This document shows positions 13,542-25,059 of a stretch of DNA of 64,000 nt, piece after piece. The notes beneath the pieces were generated by a model, which was not told where the DNA came from, did no database searches, and saw only the letters and a program-made list of their open reading frames with translations. How positions within the stretch are numbered: the first letter of the stretch is position 1; every line of letters begins with the position of its first letter. The position numbers and the translations under genes were made by a program. The DNA comes from Ascidia mentula (Eukaryota; Chordata; Ascidiacea; Phlebobranchia; Ascidiidae). The stretch spans positions 16,444,001 to 16,508,000 of the forward strand of contig OX387201.1 of NCBI GenBank assembly GCA_947561715.1, read 5' to 3'.

Positions 13542-16500
13542 GTGAGGCAGAGGAACTGCATATACAATAAATTCGTTTCTCTCCAGGGAATGGACCGAGC
13601 TGATGTGGGTAATATTGGCGATATTAATATATATTCAACATGATCAACTATTCCACAACCTCCAGTTTGCTTATTGACTGGAGGTTAAGGCTGGGTAAAT
13701 TTTGTCATTGTGTCTCTAAAAAGGGATGTCATGTAATATTTACCATTAACATTGCGGCCTTCCACAAACCATCAATGTCCCAATTGTTTGATGGAGCGAA
13801 TGGGTAGCGGTGAATAGATGGAAGCCCGGGAAACTGCGGCGTTGTTTGTGACTGCGTTTAATTAAGTTAAATTGCACTGATGCCTGTCCGCGCGTGCGAC
13901 AGATGGCTGCTTCACGGAAGTAATTCGGCGCCATGCTTAATTTTACCAACGCTACCAACTAAGAGCACTATCCTCACGGCCCTTGTCGACATATACTGTC
14001 CCATGGTTACCTGACCATTAATATCACCAGTGTATAACAAACGCCGTTGTTTGGTTGAACGTATGAGTAACCAAGTACGATATGTCCCCGATATGATGGT
14101 GGTTGGTTGGTGGCGTCTTTAAAGATGTTTGCATAGTCAACACGGGCGTGTTGTTTTAAAGCGACGTCAAACGTTGGAACCAGATAAGAGATATGGTCCC
14201 TGGCATTCATAAGTAAAGTGAAAGTGCAGTTGTATTACGTTTGTGAATCTAGGCTGGCTCATGACAAATTTCCAAAGTTAGGTCTTAAGCCAGAGAGGCT
14301 ACAAAGTAAGATAGAGGCGACTTTTGCGCATCTTTCGGCTGAAGGGCAGGTAGATATCTCGTCGATAATTGGCTACAGTTCCCGGAAGTGAGAAGCGCAA
14401 TTTCCCAAAACGTGCTTTACACATGAAAATCACCTTATAGCCTGAAACAGTGGCCATCTGTCTGCAGCTCACAGAAATCATATTATTGTCTCCATTTTGC
14501 TTACATAAAAGTAACAATCAGTAACCAAGTACCGCTTGATAAAAAAAGCAAGTTATTTTTCTTTTTAACATTAGCATAACGACGTTGCAGCTGATTTATC
14601 GTATTAAACTTTGCATTTTGTTGAGTGAAGAGTATTAACAATGAATCTTAGTGTATGGTTGTCCTCGTAAACTTGTTGAATTATAATCATTGAAATGCAA
14701 TCGTTTTTGCTGGACTGTTCAAGGACAAACCTTTTTAAATCGGCGAAATGTGTTCTATGTCGTTACAAACCACAGGAAACATCGTCATTTTAACGAACGA
14801 ACCAAATCTTATACGGTTAACTTACAAGCGGTAAAAATATACTGGGTTCCCTACAGGTGAACACAAAAGTGGCTGAGATCTGGACCGATCGTAATCAAAT
14901 TTCTCTGTTCTGAGCCGTGTGTAAACAATCTGATGGCAGATAGGCAGCCGGTATTGGGGACCCGGCGGCACTACGGACAGCAGCTGCCTAGCAAGAACCG
15001 CATGTCATCGGTGGCCAGGCCTATCTCCACCCCGCGACGAGAAAACTCAAATCATTTCCCACCGGGCCTTCTTTCTCCGGCACAATTTGCGTCCGACTTC
15101 ATGTGTGTCACGCTTCTGAAGGGTCGAATCACGCGGCCATATGCTCGTAGTTAAAACGTTGACTTGATTTCGTATATCTTACCATGGTGTTTTTTTCTCC
15201 GGCTCTGGAAATTTTCTCTGCTGCTTTATTAATACGGAAAGATCTTGGATTTGGTAATTCACACCAACCCAAAAAGCGAAGCAAACATAAATTTCCCCTG
15301 CAGCTTATACACAAATTCATATTATTGGCTCCACATTGCTTATAAATTTCCCCGTGCGCTATTGAAACGAGTTCTCCTGCCGGTTTAAAGTCCGAGATTT
15401 TCTCCTAACTACACAAAGAGCCGCCAAGTCGTCACATCCACGTCAACACGGGGTCATGTGAAATTTGATACGCCAGGAATTTCACAACTGGACCCAATCA
15501 CGTGTGTAAATCTATGTCCAAGTATTGCTCTGTCGATTGCGAATTGAATCTAACTTGCAATCTGGTAATGCTAAATTTCCAAATGCAGATAAATAAACAG
15601 TCCGTTAATTGACTTTGCAAGCTCAACCGCCAAGGACTTTCCGTACATAAAAACATAACTGACATCATAGCTGGTTGAAATTTTTGTGGTTCCCCCACAC
15701 GTTCGTGTGACGACTGCGTGGCGAAATCAACACGTGACAAATTTGTTGTTCAAATTCTGTTGCAATAACTCTGCAGTGAAAACACAGACAGAATGTAATA
15801 CAAAAGTTCGTTCAGGACATAGGCTAATCTGTTCATTTAAAGGCGTTTTAAATTGCCTCTGCGTGCGGGACGTAATGTGGAAACTATTTGCTACGTGATG
15901 TTTAAACAAGGATTGCAACACGTTTTCCTCATCATTCTAAACTTGGGTAGGCAAGACGTCATGTCGTAAAGCATGTCTAAAGCTTTCGGGTAGTTTGCTG
16001 ACATGCTGGGGTGCAAGTCAAGGCGAGCTTAGACAGGGATAGCGTCGCACGTTTAAACAAGCACGTTTACATTGACGCCTGAATGGATATATGATAAGTA
16101 AAATTGTGCTGATTTCTCGGTTTGATTTTAGGCAGGGGTTTAGGCAGGTAATTTCACTTTGCCTACACAGCAGTTTTGCCGCTGAAGTATCCAGACCGTT
16201 GAGTAACGAACGTAGCATGTCGGTTTTGGCGGTTGAGGTTCAAAATTATACGTAGTTTGCGTTGTTGGCAAACATGTTATGGGGTTCCGCTTTTGTGCTT
16301 CGCGCGGAACGAGGGTTCTTACAATTGAATATAACGACGAATTGGTTTAATGCTCTTGTGCTGGCGACCACCTGCCAGAACCAAGCACCCTCGAGATACG
16401 AATAATTCCACTTCAGAAAGCACACTGAGTATTGCGAACAGCGCGACGGTGCCTGCAGATTTAATAAACGCGGGGCGGGTGATCGAATGATCTCAGCAGG

Positions 16501-19500
16501 TCGGCACATGATTCTATCGTGTCTTTGGAGTGTTGTCAGGATGCCATCTTCATGATATGTTGTCGGGTAATTATTGCACAACGACGCCTGACACTTTTGG
16601 CCCTGCCTGTCCCTGCCCACCCGTTGCCCAGATGGGCCTGCACACGACCCGTTACCGTGGAAACCAGGTTTATTTAGCCAAGCGGTCGGGTTGTCGTGTA
16701 GTCAGTTGTGGTGACAGGACTTGTGAGTGTGACGTGCGCAAAGTTTAGTCAGACAAAAAGTTTTTGTGGGTTTTCCACCAACAAGGTTTTTCTCGTGATG
16801 AGGCTGATTCACTTGTTTTAATTATTGTGTGGTCGTGTTGGTGGTTTCACATGAGAAATTAGTTTTTGTGTCTGCCTTTCCAAAAAGAACAAGTCACATT
16901 TGACAAAGGTATAAAAAAAATGTGTGATTATCTAATATAAAATGACTGTGAACATATCGCAGACCAGATATCTCTTATTGCACATAATACAGTAAAGACA
17001 ACATACGCAACTATGTTGTAGTGATTGTATTCCTTTGCACATTCCCAGTATGTACCAGCGAACATGCTTTCAACAATTGTGATTGCGCACTCCAAGCAGT
17101 TATAGGGACCTGTGAAGTGACTCGTGCGTGTAAACATTTCGCCAAGAAGAATTGAATGCAGAGTGATCCAACCCGTTTGGCGTGTTCTCAGTTTACCTTA
17201 CATGTTTTTCACTGAAATATTGTTCGCTAGTGACTTTTCTATGCGCTATTTATCATGTGTTTTGGTTAAGTCGTCGAAAATTCAGAAAATTACTGTTTTG
17301 TTGGAATGCTGTTACGTTTTTAAACAACTAAACCCAGGGTAACTTTCAACGTTTGCTGCCATCATGGCGAGTTTTGCCTCCGCACATCCAAGCCTGTTCC
17401 AACAATTTTGGCACCATGACGATCCACTCCTGAATGTGTGCTCGTCTGCGTCATCACAGGTGACGTAATCGCAGCACCTCAGCGGATTGACATGGTGTCA
17501 GAGATGTTGTCAGGTACATGCAACGTGCGGAGGGTAAACAAGGTCGTTTTTTTTAGTGAAGAAGAAGGCGAATTACTGTGTTAAATCATACCGGTTGTTA
17601 CGGATGCGCCTGGATCCGAAACGGATAATGTTTTCAGAGTGCTGTCGTCGCCTATGGAATGTTTCCCAAAGTACGATTCTCTGTAAAACGCACCAACTAA
17701 GCACTTCTAAAGAAAACTTGCACTTACGTAATGATCCATATTAACATAGACACGTAATGAAAAAATTACTCTTGAGTGACGCGGTAGCAGGGAAGAGCCT
17801 TGGGCTAAATGTTCGCATTTAAGTTTTGTACGTTTTGCTCATTCAACCGCAACCGCCATAGCAGTCATCCTCCCACACAATACGAAGCTATTTACACGCC
17901 TTGCTGCTTCTTAATTCACTCCTCAGTGTTTTCAAAAATATAATCGCCTCATTTTCGTGATTCCAATTGGGTGATTCACGACCCGAGGTCTAAAACTGAT
18001 GTACCTGCTTTTCTGAAAAGGTGCGGTGTTGTTTGTAAATCTTTTGTTCATGTTTTTCAGGTCAGCGATAACTTTTCGCACTGTTGTGTACACGATGGCA
18101 AAGAATCCATTAAAGTTTGCTTTCTTCTGGTAAGTTTTTATGTTTGCTAAACTTTTTCGGTCAAAACTATTAAAGAAATGTCTCAGGCCAGCACAAAAAC
18201 CTCTTGTGCTCGCAAACTAAACCTGCTATGTTTGGTTCTTAACCAGGAGTGCGAGATCTGTACCTTTAGGGGTTTGGTGGATGCTGAATCATTAAGTTTG
18301 TTTATATAAATACATTACATCTGTAGCAATTGATACGGTTAAATATATTAAAATAGAAGGGGGAACCAGAATTGGTTGGTTATGTCCAAGGGGTGCTGAA
18401 ATAGAAAAAAGGTTAGGAACCATTGGTATACATATATTAATCGTTTGCAGTATGGGTATAAAATGTGAGGGTTTAGTTAGCTTCAAGTGGTCGTCCAACT
18501 TCAACCATAACCTCCAGTTGTCTTAAAATCGCGTTCAGCAAAACAGGAAAATGTAAACACCCATGCGGCTGCTTTCCCCACTTTGTCATGAATTATTCAA
18601 AGACACTAACGATCGAACCGCACGTCGTCTGTGTCCCCGCAAGTGAGAGTGGATCGCCGCAGCCATTATGCACTTTTCTAATTTGTGGTTACTTTCTAAT
18701 TTGTGCAATGTAAAGTCGTATCCACGTCATATGCGTGTGAGTCTCCGTTGCATCCACACAAAATTTGTCCGTTTGGATGCAATATATGTTTATGGAATTG
18801 GATCGACCTAACAACCTTAGTAAATGATTGTAGTGGATTTGTCTCTGTGGACAGTTATTGTAAAAAGTATAATTGCACAACACAATAAAGCGACCAGATC
18901 TCTGATTTCCATAGAAGTTTTTTTGTAAAAAAGTCGAATGGGTCGTTTATCTGTTGGAAGAGTCGTTTAAAATCCGAGTGCTTGGCTACAACACTGCCAC
19001 AGTAAATCACAACCGCACGATATTTGTGTGTACGTTTTACTCAAAGAAAAGAGCACGACCATAAAAATATTTCTATTTTTTTTATCGCAAATGTATTTAC
19101 TTTAAGTCTTTGCTTAAATTCGACTTCGTTTGATGAATTTCTTGGTTTGACCGCGCGATGTATCAGATTGACATTAAAACCTGCGTCAACTCCCACCAAG
19201 TTTGGCCTGTCAATCAAACCAAGTGATTGTAAGAGGCTGTTGCGACTTCTGATGACGTAACCACAGTCGTTCCTATCACGTGATTTAATACTTCTGACAA
19301 ACCTTCTGATTTATTTCTGATTCATGATATGTCACATGCCGGTTTCTGGCTGAGTTTTTAAAGTTTAATTAAATGCGGATCGCCGGGCCATGTATGGATG
19401 GCATGTGCCACGTGGAATTCCATGGCGGAAAAGCACCCGGCTGTGCCAAGGTTTCAAAATAATTCAATATGTTTCCATGGTGGTTGTTACGCAGCGACTG

Positions 19501-22500
19501 TTGGTGTCAAACGTACACATTTTTAAAGTGTTGAAAATAGGAAGTGGTCACGTGACGACTGCCGCTATTGTGATCGAACAAAAAAATGTCGTTAAAGGGC
19601 GGAAGGGCGAAACATGTCACACATCATAACCGAAGTGAAAGTAAACATCAGTTCAATAAAGCTTTCCTTTGCTTCGCCAACACTACGCCCATGAACAAAT
19701 ATGCGCCTTGTCCGTTTGCTCGAAACTCCCACTCTTGTGCCAAGCCATTTTCATCATGTCGTGTCTTATCTCCAAGTTTCACAGCTGCCTTTGCGTTTTC
19801 ATTCTTTATTTTACTTCCTGGTTTAACATACAGCTGTTCCAACTATTGTGGATCTACCCTGGCAGACGCGTGCCAAAGTGACGAAAAACTCGTTTTCTCG
19901 GGAAAGCCAGGATGTTTTTTGTCTAGGTTTTGATTCCTTATTTGGAACATCTTACTCGCTTTTGTAAAGCAGTTATAATATGGGTTTAAAACACGTAGAA
20001 GATTTTAAACAAAATCCAATTACGAGATTGAAAAAAAAAGTCCAGCAAAATGTTCATGACAAAATAATGACTTTGTGAACTTTTTCCCGCGTTATTTTCC
20101 CACAATAACTGGTTCCTGACATCAACATTTTCGCAGCTCACACACTTAGTAATAAACCGCTTTCTTTGATGATTCGCACCTTGTGAGCTCGGGGATAATT
20201 CTACAACAGAAAAACAAAAGCAAAAAGCTATGGCGCAAAGGGTGTACGAGGCCTGTGGTTGTCAGTATCCTTATTACTCCTTGTATATTGGTGAGTGAAA
20301 CTTTAGAAGAACTCTGTGTAGTTAACATCGTCAGCAAAATTCAAGAGGGCCTACCCCACGCCTGATAAAGTGAATCTCCTCCCATTTCCAGCTGCGCAAG
20401 ATCAACAACTCTATCTAATGGAGGTTCCGCTTCATTAAACACACCTCTCCTTGTTGCACACATACGCCCTGACCTGGATCGGTTGTCTTATGTTGTCATG
20501 CTTGAGTAGGCTTTCGACAACAAACCGAAAGCTGTTGAGCAAAGAAATTCGCCCAATGTTCAGCAGAAAGTCAATTACTTCAATTTATAGATGTATAAAA
20601 ATCAATATCGAAGAAATATTTTCTTAGAAATCAGTTCAAATAATAAGCGGTTGATTATAAGCTGTGCTTATAATTCAATCACACGAATGCTGATACCGAA
20701 ACTTTTTGTTTCGTCTAAAAATATCATTTTTTTTACCAGAACAAAACGAGAGATGAAAGCCACTGTGTTGCATCGGAAAATTTATTGGAGATCAACGAAA
20801 ACTGTCACTTTAGTCATGTGACCAATTCCACAGTTGAGTGCGAACCGGCGCTGGAAATCTGCGACATCGTCAAGCTTTCTGCACACTGTGGTAAAATACC
20901 TAACAATGCATGTTCCATGACGTAACAGGGCGTAGACCATTACGTATTGCTGGTAGGTGTTATGGGGGCGTGGGTGAAAAATATATTGCTGCTGCTACGT
21001 TTGAGTTGATCAAATGCGAAATGGGAAACTGGTATGGCACATTCTTGCTATCGACGAACATGATCTGAGTTTATATTGCGTAAGGGCGCTGCAACCAAAC
21101 GTGAGTAATGCATTGGCAGCGGAAGGCACGGGCTATTCGACCTTTTATGTAGAGGACGTCCCATTGAGCCTGCTGTGTACGATCAATCTTAATGCAAGGT
21201 CGAGCGATATTTATGTGATGGCTGCTCGTTAATTAGACAAAGACCGTTAATTAACCATTACAACTAACGAGCGACCCGACTGTTCCACATGCAACCATCA
21301 CAATGCGGCGTTGCTATGATCAGTGTATACGTAGTCATGAACTTGCTCCCAATACCATGCTTGCCAGCGAAAGAATTCCCCAACCTTGACCCCTTCGGAT
21401 TTCTATTGTATTTTGGCCTCGTCGTATCACGGTGACCTTGGTGGTGGTACGACCCACAGCACCCTTTTCACATGGCATTGCGTTACGCGTTCGCAAGTTT
21501 GCAACCAGAACAAAGAGAATCGTCGCATTTTCACCGATGCAGGAACATTATTCATTTAAAATGTAGTCAGAAACCTGTCTTGATCAAACAAGTGTACTAG
21601 GCAAGAGTAATTCGTTTCATTTCCAAAATTTTATATTTCTATATAGTTGCTAGCAGGGGTTTGGTGCCTAAATATTTGAGAAATAAAGGCTGAAGGAAGA
21701 CAATTGTTTGAACATCTCCCAACCGCCAAACATTCAATGTAAAATGGTCTTTGAGGTTTACTGAACAAGCCAAACGCCAAGCTTCGTCCAAAATGCTTTG
21801 AGTAAAGTGGCCATTCTAAATTGGCTGCAACATCCAAGTCGCCACATCCCTTAAAATGCAATAAAACCCCCAGGGAAACGTCTCCATCGGCTTTGATTAA
21901 ATATTCCCCCCACTCTTCTGCCGATTTCAATTCAATTATGACGTCACAAACATCCGCTTTGGAAATCGGCAGAGCGAATCGATAGCGAAGCCTAAACTCA
22001 CAGCAGACGTTGGGCGGTGAAAATCGATTTGGTTTTTGGGGGACGTGCGATAAACAGACGTTCTATTTCTTTGTCTGTTTGTGGATAATTTCTCGTGCAA
22101 ATAAACGCTTATTGTTGGTTCGAATTGTGGCTAATAAAGGATACGTGTTGCAGCATATGGTATATGCGACATCCTGGACAAGTCCAGCCAAATAAATTGT
22201 GGAAGTAACCCCATTGGCATCCGTAACGATTCACTGCTGGCTAATAACTGATAACATACTTGGAGTCAGCGTTAAAAACAAAAGATGTAAATAAGTTTGT
22301 TTTCATGCAGGAACAAAATGTCACTTGGATGATATTTGCAATCCTACGTACCAACCGTCAGAAAATGTGGTAAGAAATTTTGTGTCTTGTTAATCGATTC
22401 CAAAGCCATGTGGAATAGTGTGAGGTGACTTTTGGACAACTAACGTAATGGTTTGTTTTTAGACTGTCTGCACGTACGTATGCAAGAAGCGCGGTTCGTT

Positions 22501-23818
22501 GTTTGAACGTCTGTTACCTCTCTGGATTGTGCTAATGGTGGTCTGTGCTGTAATTCTGGCGGCTCTGTGTCTGTGTACCTATTGCTGTTGCAGAAAGGTT
22601 GGTAAACGTAAAAGTAAAAAATTTTAGGAACAAACAATTGTTTTTTAAAACTTTTGCCTGTTATGGTTTAGTTAACCCACAACAAACATGCTTAGGTTAA
22701 AGTGTGCACTGTGCACGTTAATATAGGGTATTAGGCACTGCAGCCAAGCTGGATCAAAGCCAATTTTATAGTTTGTATGGGATTATTGTAGCTTAACAAA
22801 AAGTAGGCGTGGCGTCGTAACCACAGGATACGACCACTGGATCTGAATCCTGCAGGACGACAGGTAAAACCGAGATCTGTTTACAAACCCAGCAGTTTGT
22901 TGCACAACAAAAGTGTACCTTGCACACTTTCTACAACCATGCAGTCTGGGGTTTTAAATCCCTTTTGGCAATCACGAGATTGCGCTGCAAAATGAAAAGA
23001 AAAGAGGAAATCCTTTTGTTTAGTTAGCACGGAATACAACCAACCGACATTTAAGCTTTAAATCCCGAATAGTCGGAAATCAGTCGCGTATATCCCCTGT
23101 TTTAACAGCTACCCTTCATACACAGGCCAGAGAAACTGGCTCCAATCCAGCGAAAAGCTTTTGCCAGAGATACCAAACAATACGATTTTCACGTTTTAAA
23201 TGAAAAAAACACTGGACCACTGTTGTTGAATGGGAAAGAGAATTCTTAGCTTCAATATCTTCATGGGATTGTTTTCGTTCAACGGATAAGCATCGAAAAA
23301 AGGGCCAGCTTTGAAAACCGATAACAAAAAGCATTGTGACGTTTTGGGCACAAGAAAGACAAGGTTTCACTTTATCTTATCGCCTGACCCTGCGTTTCGC
23401 TGATAAAGCCGCCATTACGATTCAGAAAGCAAAAATGCTTGTTTTGTTTCACAAACTCTTTTTGGTACAGGGTATTTTGCAACCGCCTGGCAAAAGTTTG
23501 AACTTTCTACTTTTGTTGACTATTTTACTTTTGCGTTTGGAACATAATGTTTTTTTGTAGAAATCGAATGAAAACGACAAAAAAAAGAGGTTAGAAGTGG
23601 AAGCATCGGCCGAGTCAGTTGGGGCCGACAACCCAGCACTGGAATACACGCAAATTTCAGAGCTCTCTACACCACCTACTGGCGACATAAAGAGTGAGGA
23701 TGACGTCCACAAGGTGGAGCTGAGTGCAGAAGATCTTGAAGTTTTGGAAAAGGGAATTGTCCCATTTGAAGGGGAGAGCTTTCACCTTAATCTCGTTACC
23801 CAAGAAACGAGAATGTAA
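7719..23818 (+). CDS. single-pass type I membrane protein, unrecognised family
   Basis: Exons 7719-7743, 10055-10165, 22311-22369, 22463-22597 and 23561-23818 join in phase to give 195 residues. Residues 1-21 form a signal peptide (MTLLRVIIAIVFMTTVGVAV core). A short ectodomain follows with N-glycosylation sequons NST, NET and NVT and four cysteines (about 49, 55, 68, 72). A membrane span lies at about 82-103 and runs into a cysteine cluster (CLCTYCCCRKK) that could be palmitoylated. The tail is acidic, with a basic stretch next to the membrane and a YTQI tyrosine motif. An additional exon-like segment at 10593-10651 reads well but does not join directly to the 22311 exon in phase. The intron between 10165 and 22311 is about 12 kb, very long for this region. 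AATAAA lies at 24229-24234. I do not recognise the family. The last three exons are the most certain part. Confidence 0.75.
10593..10651 (+). other. possible cassette exon of the 7.7-23.8 kb membrane gene
   Basis: A good acceptor (cattttcag) and donor (gtaagt) flank 59 bases that read as a Thr/Ser-rich peptide (GQTLSAAG then a threonine stretch) in the phase left by the exon ending at 10165. It leaves phase 0, whereas the exon at 22311 needs phase 1. Use would therefore need another, unseen exon, or would truncate the protein. Confidence 0.4.
11619..11634 (+). other. possible alternative first coding exon
   Basis: The sequence ATGAAAGTGGTCAAAG is followed at once by a strong donor gtaagt. 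The exon ends in phase 1, the phase needed by the exon at 22311. Joining them would give a shorter form of the membrane protein without the signal peptide. No promoter motif was identified; this is an inference from phase and donor quality only. Confidence 0.3.
13481..13544. repeat. (GT)n microsatellite
   Basis: About 60 bases of nearly pure GT dinucleotides, interrupted by two GC steps, inside the long intron. Confidence 0.97.
14444..14510 (+). repeat. interspersed short repeat family A
   Basis: The segment starts gaaacagtggccatctgtct and continues with a cagctcacag block and a tattattgtctcca block. Related pieces occur at 15299-15345, 28111-28170 and 56404-56437, and inverted at 46792-46820. 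No terminal inverted repeats or Pol III boxes were identified, so the class (MITE or SINE remnant) is open. Confidence 0.5.
15299..15345 (+). repeat. interspersed short repeat family A, fragment
   Basis: Contains cagcttatacacaaattcat followed by attattggctcca and attgcttata, matching the second half of the copy at 14444-14510. Confidence 0.4.
18061..18129 (+). other. exon-like segment of unknown use
   Basis: A strong acceptor (tgtttttcag) and donor (gtaagt) enclose 69 bases, open in phase 0, with a short cysteine-bearing reading (HCCVHDGKESIKVCF). It does not connect in phase to the 22311 exon, so it is not part of the membrane-protein model. It could be an untranslated exon or a chance pair of splice sites. 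Confidence 0.25.
22729..22880 (-). repeat. short repeat family B, copy 1
   Basis: Shares its outer blocks with the copy at 37236-37385: gcagccaagctggatca on one side and cgagatctg on the other, with a longer, diverged middle. The tRNA-like head of the 37 kb copy is not recognisable here. It lies in an intron of the membrane-protein gene. Confidence 0.5.
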
Positions 23819-25059
23819 AAAAACTTCGAACTAAACACCATCTTGCATCTTCTTTCCTCCGTGCCTAAACTTTTTGCTTTCAGTACTTTTAATCACCTCA
23901 CTTCACTTTCTACCTCTGCATTTCGACCTTGCATTGTCGAGCTTGCCAACTTTGGTTTCACAAGTAATAAAAACAAGTCCAAAGTGCTAACACAAAAATC
24001 GCTCACTTGTGTCGCCAAATGGTAAATTATTACTTTACTGGCAGTTGTTTGATTGGCAGATAATATTATTTCGCGCGTAAATGAATCCACGATTATCGGA
24101 AAAATTGCGCAGTGCTGTCAGTCAGGTAGGTTAAGGACCCATATTGGTAATTCTATTAAAATATGATTGTCGTCGGGAAATGGGGGCATTTGATCTGTTC
24201 CTGTTGAACATTATTTGGGGTAAAAAGCAATAAAATATGCAATTGGATTTTACAGAAATATCAATTTTTTAGTATCCCATCTATTGTGGTTCAAAAGGTC
24301 CAATTTTTTTTTATAAATTTTGAAAAATATTAGGTCCCTATGTAAGTCGCAAGACCCATCAACGGTCATTGGGAAAGAAGTGGAACAGTCACCAGATGCA
24401 TTATTGCGGAAGACCTTGAAAACAGAATTTATTTGGTTTAATTGCCATATAGGTCCTTATTTTAGAATAATTCTGACAGGCAAGCACATCTTCGGACAGC
24501 AATTTTGCCTGCTTTTTTGACTAAACTTTCAACTCCACCTACCATCAATTTAATTTCTGACCAAAAACATTGGAAAAGTGCCCAAAACTTCATCTGCAAA
24601 TTCGCCCAAGCAACTACCCGTTCATATATTCTCATTCCACCGTGCAACTTGACGCTCATGCTTGGTGTCTAATGTAGACGCATCGAAGTATATTAGTGCT
24701 CTATCATTGGTCGCAAGCCCCAACTATTGGTTTTTGACAAACAAGAACAACGGTTTGTAGTTGTATTACAGTGAAAAACCATCAGAACCTAATATTTTTC
24801 ATTAAATCGCTTAGTTGTCAAAGACAATACAAATCGTTATAGCATTACATGTGAATTTTCCCGATCAGCTTCTCGACAACCGCCTTCGGTTTGTTTGCCA
24901 ATGCGTCGGTATAAAAAATTATGAAACATGTTTACTTGTTGCCTCAAACAACCTTGTGTCAAGTTACTTTCAGCGCATTAATCACTTTTCGATGATTTGA
25001 AACCAAACGAAGCGTTTATTGATAAATATTAAAACAAAGATACATTCACAGCAACGCAA
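23819..25059. other. convergent intergenic region
   Basis: Holds the 3' ends of two convergent membrane-protein genes: AATAAA at 24229-24234 for the plus-strand gene and, on the minus strand, AATAAA at 25015-25020 about 40 bases after the stop of the ShKT gene. No other gene was seen. Confidence 0.7.

Larger units (their letters stand above)
10652..22310. other. long intron, no certain gene
   Basis: This interval of about 11.7 kb holds many short open frames on both strands, none with recognised domains. It contains the GT microsatellite, two copies of a short interspersed repeat (14.4 and 15.3 kb), a possible alternative first exon (11.6 kb) and an exon-like segment (18.06 kb). Such a long intron may carry regulatory DNA. 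Confidence 0.5.

Noticed and set aside
14933-15154. 73-codon plus-strand frame starting MADRQPVLGTRR
   Set aside because: No recognisable family, no supported splice partners, and situated in a long intron. Possible but not supported.
19837-19930. Cysteine-bearing exon-like reading (CSNYCGSTLADAC) after an acceptor-like site
   Set aside because: Its phase does not join to any exon of the surrounding membrane-protein gene and no clear donor follows.
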